This document shows, piece by piece, positions 40,858 through 48,615 of a stretch of DNA of 64,000 nt. The notes under the pieces were generated by a model, which worked only from the letters and a program-made list of their open reading frames with translations, ran no database searches and was not told the origin of the DNA. Positions within the stretch are counted from its first letter, which is position 1; every line of letters begins with the position of its first letter. The DNA is from an uncultured Oscillospiraceae bacterium (lineage in GTDB: Bacteria > Bacillota > Clostridia > Oscillospirales > Ruminococcaceae): contig CAKSPC010000001.1 of the NCBI GenBank assembly GCA_934481445.1, positions 54,462 through 118,461 of the forward strand, written 5' to 3'. Position numbers and translations under genes: made by a program.

Positions 40858-41448
40858 TTATCCTCTTTCTTCGTCAAGATATGTCGCTTTCATGTCGGCA
40901 ATGTGAAGCAAAAGCGACAGCGGGTATTTTTCAAAAGCATACCCAACAGAGTAGCTTCCGCCCTTGATTGTCTGATCAAACCCGCCCATGTGCCAGCGTA
41001 TTGCCATCGCTTCCTCATCTGTCAGTCGGATATGCTTGCTGATTAGGTATACACTCTTTTCACCGTGACCGAATGGGTACTGTTCGTCCACTGTGTAGCA
41101 CGGAACCTGCGACCATGTCCCTGTAACTGGGTCCTTGACGTTCCGCGACGATTCGACGTACATATTTGCCTTACATACGTCATGGAGCAGTGAAACCAGA
41201 ATTTTGGAATCATAATACTTGGCATATGAGCCATCACGAAACACCTCATCATGGAGGCGGCTGTAAACGTTGATACTATGCTGGAGCAGCCCACCGGGAT
41301 ATGCTCCATGATACTTGGTGGACGCAGGAGCTGTGAAGAAGTCCGTGCTTTCCAGCCATTTGATAAGGCTTTCAATGCCTTCCCTGTTCGTTGACCTAAG
41401 GAGTTCCAGAAAAAAAGCCTTGTTTTTTTCGTTTTTTTCGTTAAGCAT
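40858..41448 (-). CDS. HD domain phosphohydrolase
   Basis: The 196-residue protein has an HD-type metal site: HSINVYSRLH, then LVSLLHDVCKANMY with the His-Asp pair near residue 89, and later AIRWHMGG. HD proteins hydrolyse nucleotides or cyclic dinucleotides. In phages, such genes may alter nucleotide pools or disarm signal-based defence; neither is shown here. Confidence 0.82.
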   Translation of the reverse strand: MLNEKNEKNKAFFLELLRSTNREGIESLIKWLESTDFFTAPASTKYHGAYPGGLLQHSINVYSRLHDEVFRDGSYAKYYDSKILVSLLHDVCKANMYVESSRNVKDPVTGTWSQVPCYTVDEQYPFGHGEKSVYLISKHIRLTDEEAMAIRWHMGGFDQTIKGGSYSVGYAFEKYPLSLLLHIADMKATYLDEERG

Positions 41449-41452
41449 TATC

Positions 41453-42013
41453 TCACCTCCATTTCATCGTTGTGGCAAGCTCGGCATCCTCCGAGGAAAT
41501 ATTCAGCTGGCACAGATTGTCCTTAAGCGTGATATTCACATCAACATCAGCGGGCACGTTAGCCAGTCTCATAGCTCCCATGAGGTTACGCGCGATGTCG
41601 TAAATATCACCTATATTGACGTCGCCGTGCTCTTCCGCCTGCTCGGGCTTTTTCGCCGGTTCCGACATGATACCCGCGTCCGCTTCTGCCTGCGCCGTAA
41701 GCTTCGCCCGTTCATCAGCATTCAGATCGGCGGCGTCAACCACCCCCGCTGCACCGACACCCTTCGCAATGATCCTCTTTACGCGCTCCTCGGTCAATCC
41801 ATGCTTTTCTGCGATGGCCTTTACGGAGACCCCGTCGGACGCAGCCTTTACCACTGCTTTGTTGAGTTCATTTGTGCTCATCATCTTTGACACTTTTTCC
41901 GTCCTTTCTGTTTCATACCGCTCCAATGCATTCTTTTCGCGGGCGCACTGCTCGGCATATTTCCTTGCGCTGTTTTCGCGCATCGCCTGTATTTCCTTTT
42001 TGCTTATTGGCAT
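41453..42013 (-). CDS. Helix-turn-helix early protein
   Basis: The ATG at 42013 is chosen because a 76-bp duplicate elsewhere shares exactly this start; an ATG at 42037 is possible. The 186-residue product has a helical N-terminus (MPISKKEIQAMRENSARKYA) and a helix-turn-helix at about 60 to 85 (AVKAASDGVSVKAIAEKHGL). Its C-terminus is a strand-rich block. A partial copy lies at 42283 to 42375. Confidence 0.65.
   Translation of the reverse strand: MPISKKEIQAMRENSARKYAEQCAREKNALERYETERTEKVSKMMSTNELNKAVVKAASDGVSVKAIAEKHGLTEERVKRIIAKGVGAAGVVDAADLNADERAKLTAQAEADAGIMSEPAKKPEQAEEHGDVNIGDIYDIARNLMGAMRLANVPADVDVNITLKDNLCQLNISSEDAELATTMKWR
41938..42013 (-). repeat. 76-bp direct repeat, copy 1
   Basis: The bases at 41938 to 42013 are identical to 42300 to 42375. 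They encode the first 25 codons of the gene above and end exactly at its ATG. The distance between copies is 362 bases. Confidence 0.92.
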
Positions 42014-42023
42014 TGGTCCGTCT

Positions 42024-42263
42024 TCACGCTCCAACATTTTCTTGTTCCAGCAAGCTTATAATTACCGAAACGTTTAATGCCACATCACGCCAGTTTCCCT
42101 CAAGCTGCTGTAACAGCAAGCGGGAGCGTTCATCGGCGCCGTCGGCTATTGCGGTCAACTCCCGTTCAAGGCACTTGTGCCATTGCTTCTCTGCCTGTTC
42201 CATTTCTTTAAAAAGCAACCTTTGCAGGATTGCTTTTTGAGCGTTGTTAATTTCGAGTGTCAT
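42024..42263 (-). CDS. Small helical protein, 79 residues
   Basis: ATG follows GGAGGTGTGATAT. The protein is almost all helix (QKAILQRLLFKEMEQAEKQW then LLQQLEGNWRDVALN). It lies between the two copies of the 76-bp repeat. Function unknown. Confidence 0.6.
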   Translation of the reverse strand: MTLEINNAQKAILQRLLFKEMEQAEKQWHKCLERELTAIADGADERSRLLLQQLEGNWRDVALNVSVIISLLEQENVGA

Positions 42264-42282
42264 ATATCACACCTCCTTGCAG

Positions 42283-42375
42283 CTATCGTCTTAAGCTTAC
42301 GCGGGCGCACTGCTCGGCATATTTCCTTGCGCTGTTTTCGCGCATCGCCTGTATTTCCTTTTTGCTTATTGGCAT
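42283..42375 (-). pseudogene. Truncated second copy of the helix-turn-helix gene
   Basis: ATG at 42375 follows AAGGAGCATTAAT, a good ribosome site. The first 25 codons are identical to the gene at 41453 to 42013, then five new codons lead to TAG at 42283. It may be expressed as a 30-residue fragment. Confidence 0.7.
42300..42375 (-). repeat. 76-bp direct repeat, copy 2
   Basis: Identical to 41938 to 42013. Recombination between the copies would delete the 79-residue gene and the region up to 42300. Confidence 0.92.
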
Positions 42376-42464
42376 ATTAATGCTCCTTGTGTTTTCCCTT
42401 GTTTCGTGTTATAGTTGACTTATCAGCTCTGCCAAGCTGAAATAATACGAAAGGATATAGGATA

Positions 42465-42665
42465 ATGGATTGCGGAAAAACTATTGAAGAGCTTGTTCCA
42501 CTTGTCGCTGCCGTAAAATTGTCCAAAATTGACGGCATAGAAGCCATGTCCAACAAAGAGCTGCTTATCAAGTTCTCTGAAATTATGTGGGACCTGGAAA
42601 CCGCATACCATGATGTTGTAGAACACGAAGGTTTTCAATGGTATGGTTTCAAAAGCGAACCCTAG
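42465..42665 (+). CDS. Small acidic plus-strand protein, 66 residues
   Basis: ATG at 42465 follows GAAAGGATATAGGATA. A weak promoter (TTGACT at 42415, TGAAAT 17 bases later) lies upstream. The product is acidic with IEELVPLVAAVKLSKIDGIE and EIMWDLETAYHDVVE helices. It is the only plus-strand gene in the early region apart from the immunity genes and converges on the next gene. Small acidic proteins in such settings often block host defences, but no evidence here decides it. Confidence 0.55.
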   Translation: MDCGKTIEELVPLVAAVKLSKIDGIEAMSNKELLIKFSEIMWDLETAYHDVVEHEGFQWYGFKSEP

Positions 42666-42813
42666 CGTAGGCGTTGCGGCGAGCCTTCTCTGCTTCACTT
42701 CGCAGAGTTTCAACTAATCGCACAAACTCATCCAATGTAAAGCCCTGCTTGCGGCATTCATCCACAATGCTGTTTTTCAGGGCTGTTACTTTTTCTTCCT
42801 TGATTTCTGACAT
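42649..42813 (-). CDS. Small basic helical protein, 54 residues
   Basis: ATG at 42813 lies after AAGGAGGTGATATAT. The product is helical (KVTALKNSIVDECRKQGFTL) and ends with a basic tail. Its 3' end overlaps the convergent plus-strand gene by 17 bases. Function unknown. Confidence 0.6.
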   Translation of the reverse strand: MSEIKEEKVTALKNSIVDECRKQGFTLDEFVRLVETLRSEAEKARRNAYARVRF

Positions 42814-42881
42814 ATATATCACCTCCTTGTGTCTGCCCGGGGTTGTGACCGGACTCCCGCATTACCGGGGCTTACGCCCCG

Positions 42882-43199
42882 TCACTCTGCGCTGTCTGCA
42901 AATTTGAAAATAACTTCCCTAAGCACAGGCTCATCAACCTTGCCCTCCCGGACAATAACGTACCTCTTTCCGCCCTTGTAAATCGCGGCATAGCAGATTT
43001 CATAAAACTCGACCTCGACCTCTGTATCCGCTCCAAACCACCGGAGCAAGTCGAGGGTCTTGCGAAACTCAGACACATAACGATCAGCCTGATCAAACCA
43101 GTGGTTCGCCTTGGCGTTCCGAGCCGAATCAACCGCGCATATAAGATCTGCGTAAAACTTACACGCAATGTTATCATCAAAATCAATTTCGTACTTCAT
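42882..43199 (-). CDS. Early phage protein, unknown (105 residues)
   Basis: ATG at 43199 follows AAAGGAACAGT. The product has an N-terminal acidic part (YEIDFDDNIACKFYADLICA) and a C-terminal strand pair. No family recognised. Confidence 0.55.
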   Translation of the reverse strand: MKYEIDFDDNIACKFYADLICAVDSARNAKANHWFDQADRYVSEFRKTLDLLRWFGADTEVEVEFYEICYAAIYKGGKRYVIVREGKVDEPVLREVIFKFADSAE

Positions 43200-43215
43200 A
43201 CTGTTCCTTTGCACT

Positions 43216-43467
43216 TTAGATTTTCTTAAGTCTGAATAATCTGCAAACAAATTTACCATCGGGGGTATTCACGAATTCTACCTTTGCTAATTCGTAAAGC
43301 GCCTCGCTTATCGGTTCGCCGCAGCCACCGTTGTAAATCCCTGCCGCTTTTGCCTTTTCAAAAAAGACATCATCCCGAATTGTTTCCCCACCATTGGCGT
43401 AAAGTTCGCCAAATGTTTTGATTATAAACTTCTTAGCTTCTTTGAGTTCCTTAGCTCTTGCCTTCAC
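43216..43467 (-). CDS. Early phage protein, unknown (83 residues)
   Basis: A GTG at 43467 nine bases after GGAGG is the best start. The fold looks like a winged helix: KKFIIKTFGELYANGGETIR, then SEALYELAKVEFVNTP and a VCRLFRL strand. It may regulate early genes. Confidence 0.58.
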   Translation of the reverse strand: MKARAKELKEAKKFIIKTFGELYANGGETIRDDVFFEKAKAAGIYNGGCGEPISEALYELAKVEFVNTPDGKFVCRLFRLKKI

Positions 43468-43502
43468 GATGTTGCCCTCCTTCAAACCGCTGCCTGCGCA
43501 TT

Positions 43503-43667
43503 TTACGCTCCCTTGTTATCCGCCTTAACAGCCTTTTCGACCGTTGCGGCAAGGGCGATGCCCTCGACTACTCCGAGTACACGGATCTGCTGTGCCGCCG
43601 ATAAGTTCGCAACTTTCTCAGCGATTACGTCTGCGTAGTGCTTTTCCATGCCAGTAATCTTCTCCAT
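43503..43667 (-). CDS. First early gene product, 54-residue helical protein
   Basis: ATG at 43667 follows AAGGAGAAAATTT and is the first gene behind the early promoter. The helical product (HYADVIAEKVANLSAAQQIR) may serve as a small regulator in the Cro position, though it has no clear helix-turn-helix. Confidence 0.58.
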   Translation of the reverse strand: MEKITGMEKHYADVIAEKVANLSAAQQIRVLGVVEGIALAATVEKAVKADNKGA

Positions 43668-43733
43668 AAATTTTCTCCTTTCCAAAAAAATATTTTTTGG
43701 CTTGTTCAAGCTATCTGTGTGGCTTGTAAATTC

Positions 43734-43762
43734 ATTATAGCACTTAAAAATGTATTTGTCAA
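43734..43762 (-). promoter_or_regulatory. Early leftward promoter PE with operator O1
   Basis: On the minus strand TTGACA (43762 to 43757) and TATAAT (43739 to 43734) are 17 bases apart. The operator dyad AAAATG-N12-CATTTT lies at 43747 to 43770 across the -35. The promoter sequence is almost the same as the repressor promoter at 43912. Confidence 0.85.
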
Positions 43763-43787
43763 GTCATTTTCTGAATTTTCTAAGAGA

Positions 43788-43810
43788 AAAATGACTTGAT
43801 AAATCATTTT
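43788..43810 (+). promoter_or_regulatory. Operator O2
   Basis: AAAATG and CATTTT arms with 11 bases between, containing CTTGATAAAT. It is the middle of three related dyads between the divergent promoters and a likely site for the XRE repressor. Confidence 0.65.
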
Positions 43811-43828
43811 CTTGGTTTGTTCTATCGT

Positions 43829-43857
43829 TTGACATTTCTCGCGTGGCATGATATAAT
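43829..43857 (+). promoter_or_regulatory. Upstream repressor promoter
   Basis: TTGACA at 43829 and TATAAT at 43852, 17 bases apart. It lies between the operators and gives a leader of about 100 bases before the repressor gene, containing a CCAAT...ATTGG hairpin at 43879 to 43902. It may act like an establishment promoter. Confidence 0.75.
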
Positions 43858-43911
43858 TAAAAATACGGTAGTAGATTTCCAATGCCAAGCCATACGATTG
43901 GTAAAAATGGC

Positions 43912-43940
43912 TTGACAAATTCATTTTTCAGTGTTATAAT
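43912..43940 (+). promoter_or_regulatory. Repressor promoter with operator O3
   Basis: TTGACA at 43912 and TATAAT at 43935, 17 bases apart. The operator dyad AAAATG-N12-CATTTT at 43904 to 43927 covers the -35. Bases around it match the early promoter on the other strand with few changes. Confidence 0.85.
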
Positions 43941-43964
43941 GTATCTATGAAGGGAGGCATGGAA

Positions 43965-44462
43965 ATGGAAATCTACGAACGAATCCGTGCATTAAGAAAA
44001 GAGCACTTGAAACTGTCACAGTCGGAATTTGCTGAAAAGCTTGGAGTTACACGTTCCGTAATAAACAATATCGAACGTAATGTACTTGCTCGACCTGATC
44101 AGAAAGAACCATTCTATAGACTTATATGTTCAACCTTTGCTGTAAACTATGATTGGCTTATAAAAGGCTCTGAGCCTATGTTTGCTGAAACCAAAGCTGA
44201 TTACATCAATCAGCTTGTTCAGAGGTACAACGGTAACGATATTCTGAAAAAGGTTATTTCAGCATTTATCGAACTGGATGAAAACGAACGGCAGGCCGTT
44301 CTGAAATTCATCGACAATCTCGACCCCGATCCGGTACAAAAAGTTTATATTGCGGCTCACAGCAGTAATGACGAGCCGCCGCGAATCGCCACAATGCCAA
44401 GTTCTGAAATACAGGCCGCTCTCAATGATGAGCCCATTAAAAGTGATGATGACTTAAAGTGA
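43965..44462 (+). CDS. XRE-family phage repressor
   Basis: ATG at 43965 lies 7 bases after GGGAGG; two upstream in-frame ATGs are worse placed. The 165-residue product starts with an XRE domain (YERIRALRKEHLKLSQSEFA, then EKLGVTRSVINNIERN), followed by a linker and helical segments (LIKGSEPMF and FIELDENERQAVLKFIDNL). It lacks a peptidase domain, so induction probably needs the ImmA-type protease encoded next. It would bind the three dyads upstream. Confidence 0.88.
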   Translation: MEIYERIRALRKEHLKLSQSEFAEKLGVTRSVINNIERNVLARPDQKEPFYRLICSTFAVNYDWLIKGSEPMFAETKADYINQLVQRYNGNDILKKVISAFIELDENERQAVLKFIDNLDPDPVQKVYIAAHSSNDEPPRIATMPSSEIQAALNDEPIKSDDDLK

Positions 44463-44523
44463 CATTCGCCGTTTTCTAATAAAATTCATCCCTCATGGCA
44501 TAATAGTCATGAGGTGATGAAAT

Positions 44524-45102
44524 TTGAATTACGGCATTTATAAAAATGTCCGGGACAGCTCATGGCAGTGCCTGCTTGATGCAGGTATAACAGAGCTGCC
44601 TGTTTCGGTAGTTAAAATTGCAGAACACTTTGACGTAAAACTCGTCAAGAACAGTCATCGCAACTGGCTAACTCCGTGTCAAAGCGGAATAAGCATAATG
44701 ACAGAGGACGGAACGTGGATAATCTGCTATGATGACAACGATTCGATGGAACGCATACGTTTCACAATAGCACATGAACTCGGGCACATTCTTCTCGGAC
44801 ATCCGCTTCGCGAAGGCTTCGTCCATACGAGGACGATAGCAAAAGAACGGCCACAGGTCGAGAGCGAAGCTGATATGTTCGCCGCTCGTATCCTTGCCCC
44901 GGCGTGCGTACTTTGGGCACTGGATCTGCACACGGCGGAGGAGATAGCAAATGTATGCAAGATAAGCTATGCTGCCGCTCAGGTGCGAGTAGATCGCATG
45001 AAAATTCTGTATGAACGCAATAAATTTTTGGCAAGCCCGCTCGAAAAAGAACTTTTCGGGCGCTTTTCTAAATTTATTGAGGAAAACAAAAATCGCCGAT
45101 AA
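44524..45102 (+). CDS. ImmA/IrrE-type metalloprotease
   Basis: The start is a TTG at 44524 after GAGGTGATGAAAT. The 192-residue protein has HELGH at 84 to 88, the zinc protease motif, and the later EADMFAARILAPA typical of ImmA/IrrE. In ICEBs1, ImmA cleaves the ImmR repressor to start excision. The gene follows the repressor by 61 bases, the classic order. Confidence 0.92.
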   Translation: MNYGIYKNVRDSSWQCLLDAGITELPVSVVKIAEHFDVKLVKNSHRNWLTPCQSGISIMTEDGTWIICYDDNDSMERIRFTIAHELGHILLGHPLREGFVHTRTIAKERPQVESEADMFAARILAPACVLWALDLHTAEEIANVCKISYAAAQVRVDRMKILYERNKFLASPLEKELFGRFSKFIEENKNRR

Positions 45103-45136
45103 ATTCGGCGATACATATCAATGGAGGTTATATTAT

Positions 45137-45604
45137 ATGAACATCAAGAATATCCTCGCTGATGGCGAACAGATTGAGCACACAGCAAAAGCCAGCATGG
45201 CTCCGTTCTTCATGCCGCTCGGTGTCACCGCCGTGTTGGCAATCGCGGGTATAATTATGATTGCCATCAATGGCATACACAGCATAGTTTATGGAATAAT
45301 TTCTTTAATCGTTGCAGGATTTGTCCTGCTGTTCTCGCTGGTTAAGCTTGAATATGTGCTTTCAACAAAGATTTATGTTACAAACAAGCGTGTAATTCTT
45401 AAAAGCGGTGTGTTCAACGCCGTACAGAGCGAGCTCCCCATTGATAGGATCAGCGGCATTACCATAGTGGAACCATTATTCGGCAAGGTGTTTAAGTATG
45501 GCACAGTCATTGTAGAGAGCAGCGCAAGCACCGTCGGCGTCCGTGCAAAGTACATAGACAAGCCTTATGATTTTAAGAAAACACTTAAGATAGAGCAAAG
45601 ATAA
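45137..45604 (+). CDS. Membrane protein with bacterial PH domain
   Basis: ATG at 45137 follows ATGGAGGTT. The 155-residue product has two transmembrane helices at about 20 to 75, then a bPH_2-type domain (KIYVTNKRVILKSGVF, then PIDRISGITIVEPLFGKVF and YGTVIVES). It has the form of YdbT/YvdD-type membrane proteins. Expressed in the immunity region, it may change the envelope of the lysogen or block superinfection. Confidence 0.85.
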   Translation: MNIKNILADGEQIEHTAKASMAPFFMPLGVTAVLAIAGIIMIAINGIHSIVYGIISLIVAGFVLLFSLVKLEYVLSTKIYVTNKRVILKSGVFNAVQSELPIDRISGITIVEPLFGKVFKYGTVIVESSASTVGVRAKYIDKPYDFKKTLKIEQR

Positions 45605-45609
45605 AAAAA

Positions 45610-45630
45610 CGCCCGCCATTGCGGCGGGCG
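45610..45630 (-). terminator. GC-rich hairpin after the PH-domain gene
   Basis: CGCCCGCC pairs with GGCGGGCG across a short loop. T-runs lie only on the minus-strand side (seven T), so as drawn it is a minus-strand terminator, though the stem itself can end plus-strand transcription poorly. It follows the stop by 5 bases. Confidence 0.6.
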
Positions 45631-45685
45631 CGTATTATAATAACGTGTATTATAATAAATACGTTTCTAAAAGGAGATATGCTTC

Positions 45686-46231
45686 ATGGCAAACCATCGC
45701 AAAATAAACAAGAATGTCCTTGCAGCATTTTTAGGTGTATTAGCAACAGTTTTAGTGGCATTAGCAACATTGTTCGCGCCTCTTGTTGCCAAAATTGATA
45801 TATCGTGCGTTCCTAATTCTACTGCTGTTGATAATAATAATGATAATATAACATTTACGCATGAGTTTGGCAAAATTGAGCTAACTGACGCTCACAGCGG
45901 AATGGCCTACATATACAAAGACTTCCTTGATGCTACTCCCATCGGGGCAACTAATAATGACGGTTTAACATCTAATGGTTGGTATATTCGTCTCTTTAAA
46001 GGTACTGAGAGTTTCGAATTATTCATATATTCTGACACAAGTATAACTCCCCCTATAAATTGTACGGTACAATACAATATAATGGGCAATTATCAGTTTT
46101 CTTCAAGCAAAGGAGTCGAATTATTTTACAACAACACTGGGGATTTGCAAATTGAATTTAATTGCAACTATATTCCATTTGACTTACGAGAATCTGATGC
46201 AATAGATGTGTGTAACATTTATAAAGCGTAA
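45686..46231 (+). CDS. AT-rich membrane-anchored protein, possible lysogenic conversion gene
   Basis: ATG at 45686 follows AAAGGAGATATGCTTC. The 181-residue product has an N-terminal membrane anchor (VLAAFLGVLATVLVALATLF) and an extracellular part rich in Asn, Thr and Tyr. The base composition is far more AT-rich than neighbours, and two copies of CGTATTATAATAA precede it, giving possible -10 elements. No family recognised. It sits between immunity genes and integrase, a common place for cargo genes. Confidence 0.7.
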   Translation: MANHRKINKNVLAAFLGVLATVLVALATLFAPLVAKIDISCVPNSTAVDNNNDNITFTHEFGKIELTDAHSGMAYIYKDFLDATPIGATNNDGLTSNGWYIRLFKGTESFELFIYSDTSITPPINCTVQYNIMGNYQFSSSKGVELFYNNTGDLQIEFNCNYIPFDLRESDAIDVCNIYKA

Positions 46232-46259
46232 ACCAAAAAACTTGTGAAAGGACATATTA

Positions 46260-47840
46260 ATGAACAGGTATTGTATCTACTTGCGAAAATCCCGCGCAGA
46301 CGCCGAAGCAGAAGCCCGCGGCGAAGGCGAAACTCTCTCCCGACACAGAAGCGCGCTGCTTGAGCTTGCGCGTAAGCGCGATATAACCATATCAGCCATT
46401 TACGAGGAAATAGTATCGGGCGAAACCATCGCCGCCCGCCCTGTAATGCAGAAGCTCCTTGCGGAAGTCAGCGAGAGAAAATGGGACGGCGTGCTTGTCA
46501 TGGAGGTCGAACGACTCGCCCGCGGCGACACCATGGATCAAGGTCTTGTCGCCCAGACGTTCAAGTATTCCGAAACGCTGATAATTACGCCCATGAAAAC
46601 CTACGACCCGAATAATGAGTTTGACGAGGAGTATTTCGAGTTCGGACTGTTTATGTCAAGGCGAGAATACAAGACGATACGCCGCCGCTTACAGCGCGGA
46701 CGCGAAGCCGCCGCAAAAGAGGGCAAGTGCCTTAGCCGCGCCCCCTACGGTTACAAACGCAAGAAAATCGAAAACGACAAAGGCTGGACGCTCGAAATCG
46801 TCCCCGAACAGGCGGAGATCGTGCGCCTTATATTTGCATGGTACACCGACGGTGCGGAAGTGGACGGCACCGTCAAGCGCCTTGGAATACAGGCAATCGC
46901 GCGACGGCTGAACGAAATGGGCATACCTCCGATACGCCACGATTACTGGCAGAAAGAATCAATACGCGATATACTCATCAACCCGACATACGCGGGCATG
47001 ATACGGTGGGGCTACAGACGGCAAAAGAAAACAATGACCCCGAACGGCGTTATGTTGTCGCGCCCTGTCACCAACGACGAGTGCATTATATCAGAGGGAC
47101 TTCACGAAGCAATAATTCCCCACGAAACGTTTGAACGGGCGCAAAAACTTTTCTCGGAGCTTCCACCTGCTCCCGTTGGGTATAAAAGCACAATAAAAAA
47201 TCCCCTTTCGGGGATAGTAATATGTGAGAAATGCGGCCGAAAAATGGTCATGCGCAAAGGCAGCGCAACAAAGCCGGATTATCTCGTCTGCCATGCGCGC
47301 TCGTGCGACCAAATCAGCACTCCGATACCCTATGTCGAAGAAAGACTGTTAAGCATTTTACGCGGCTGGGTAGAAGAATACCGCGTAATGCCGAAAAACA
47401 GCGTGCCGCTCAAAGACGACAGCAAGGCGCTGGAAACCGCCGCCGCCAATGCGGAAAAGGAAATTGAAAAGCTAAGGCAACAGCTCAGCCGCGCCCACGA
47501 CCTGGTAGAACAGGGCGTGTACAGCCCACAGGAATTTACACAGCGCTCAAAAGAACTGCGTATGCGTATAGGCGACCTCGAGACCACGCGCAACAGCCTT
47601 AAAGCGCAGCGCGTTATCGTTGAGCAGAGGCACCGCGCAAAGATTGAGTTCGCGCCGCGCGTCGAGGAACTGCTGAGAGTGTATGATACGCTTGAAACAG
47701 CAGCGGAGAAGAACGACATATTGAAACAGGTGCTTGAAAAGGCGGTCTATAATAAAAAAGCAAGTGGGCAATACAAGGGGCATTCCCCCGATGAATTCGA
47801 ACTCACCGCGTACCCCCGCTTGCCGAGCGTTGATATATAA
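46260..47840 (+). CDS. Large serine recombinase (integrase)
   Basis: The 526-residue enzyme begins with the resolvase catalytic domain (YLRKSRAD with nucleophile Ser 11; VSGETIAARPVMQKLL and MEVERLARGDTMDQG). A recombinase domain follows (GYKRKKIENDKGWTLEIVPE), then a zinc ribbon (CEKCGRKMVMRKG through CHARSC) and a long coiled coil at about 390 to 460. Length is normal for phage integrases of this class. It lies at the right prophage end next to a split asnB, so it did the insertion. Confidence 0.96.
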   Translation: MNRYCIYLRKSRADAEAEARGEGETLSRHRSALLELARKRDITISAIYEEIVSGETIAARPVMQKLLAEVSERKWDGVLVMEVERLARGDTMDQGLVAQTFKYSETLIITPMKTYDPNNEFDEEYFEFGLFMSRREYKTIRRRLQRGREAAAKEGKCLSRAPYGYKRKKIENDKGWTLEIVPEQAEIVRLIFAWYTDGAEVDGTVKRLGIQAIARRLNEMGIPPIRHDYWQKESIRDILINPTYAGMIRWGYRRQKKTMTPNGVMLSRPVTNDECIISEGLHEAIIPHETFERAQKLFSELPPAPVGYKSTIKNPLSGIVICEKCGRKMVMRKGSATKPDYLVCHARSCDQISTPIPYVEERLLSILRGWVEEYRVMPKNSVPLKDDSKALETAAANAEKEIEKLRQQLSRAHDLVEQGVYSPQEFTQRSKELRMRIGDLETTRNSLKAQRVIVEQRHRAKIEFAPRVEELLRVYDTLETAAEKNDILKQVLEKAVYNKKASGQYKGHSPDEFELTAYPRLPSVDI

Positions 47841-47890
47841 AATTGCGCCTATGTATGTTATCGTGTACATAATTATGAAATCTTCGGCGG
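47841..47890 (+). other. attR junction of the prophage
   Basis: Downstream of the integrase stop are about 36 bases of phage-type sequence with an imperfect dyad TATGTA...TACATA, then the asnB coding sequence resumes at GAAATCTTCGGC. The junction is in the last part of this stretch. The 2-base core cannot be fixed without attL, which is outside the window. Confidence 0.65.
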
Positions 47891-48572
47891 CTACCCCTGG
47901 TACCACCGCAAGGAAGTTCTGCATTACGACGGCTTCCCGTGGACGACCTGCGTGCCGGAGCGCGGCGCGCTGATGAAGCACCCGCTCTCCCCCGCCGATG
48001 CGGAGGGATTCGTTCGCAAAGCCTACGACAGGTGCCTTTCCCACACCGACTACCTCGACGGGGAAAGTGCCGACGAGCGCCGTATGCGCGAGATGTTCGT
48101 GATGAACCTCGAGTACTTCATGGATACATTGCTGACCCGCAAGGACCGCATGAGCATGGCGCACGGGCTTGAGGTGCGCGTTCCGTTCTGCGATTACCGC
48201 ATCGTCGAATACGCCTACAATATCCCGTGGGAAATGAAATCCTACCGCGGCCGCGAGAAAGGTCTTGTTCGCAAGGCGATGGAGGGAGTGCTCCCCGAGG
48301 ACGTGCTCTGGCGCAAAAAGTCACCCTACCCAAAAACACACAACCCGAACTACCTCGCGCTGCTGGCGGAAAAACTCGGGGCGCTGCTGCGCTCGGACGA
48401 CTGCCGCCTGACCGAAATAGTCAACGCCGACGCGCTGCTTGAAATGCTCCGCACAGGCGGCGCAAGCTTCGGAAAGAACTGGTACGGCCAGCTTATGACC
48501 GTGCCGCAGATCTACGCATATATGCTCCAGATAGACCGCTGGATTAAGCATTACAACGTTATCATCAGATAA
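47877..48572 (+). pseudogene. asnB: 3' fragment of asparagine synthetase split by the prophage
   Basis: The frame from GAA at 47877 reads EIFGGYPWYHRKEVLHYDG and continues 231 residues to the normal C-terminus. In intact AsnB, EIFGGY follows a GE(G/C)AD box in the ATP pyrophosphatase domain, which is missing here along with the glutaminase domain and the SGGVDS loop. No good start codon lies before ATG 47973. Catalytic parts are outside, so this fragment cannot work alone. Excision of the prophage would restore the gene. Confidence 0.9.
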
Positions 48573-48576
48573 AAAT

Positions 48577-48615
48577 ACGGCTGACGTTTTTCGCGTCAGC
48601 CGTTTCGTTTTATTT
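48577..48615 (+). terminator. Bidirectional terminator between asnB and nifU
   Basis: ACGGCTGACG pairs with CGTCAGCCGT over 10 bp, with T-rich sequence on both sides (TTCGTTTTATTTT on plus, TATTTTTA on minus). It closes the asnB message and the nifS-nifU message. Confidence 0.88.

Noticed and set aside
43706-43924. Minus-strand frame of 72 codons across the immunity promoters
   Set aside because: It covers the divergent promoters and operators and would start upstream of the predicted transcription start.
47939-48172. Plus-strand frame of 77 codons inside asnB fragment
   Set aside because: It is out of frame with the clear AsnB C-terminal sequence.
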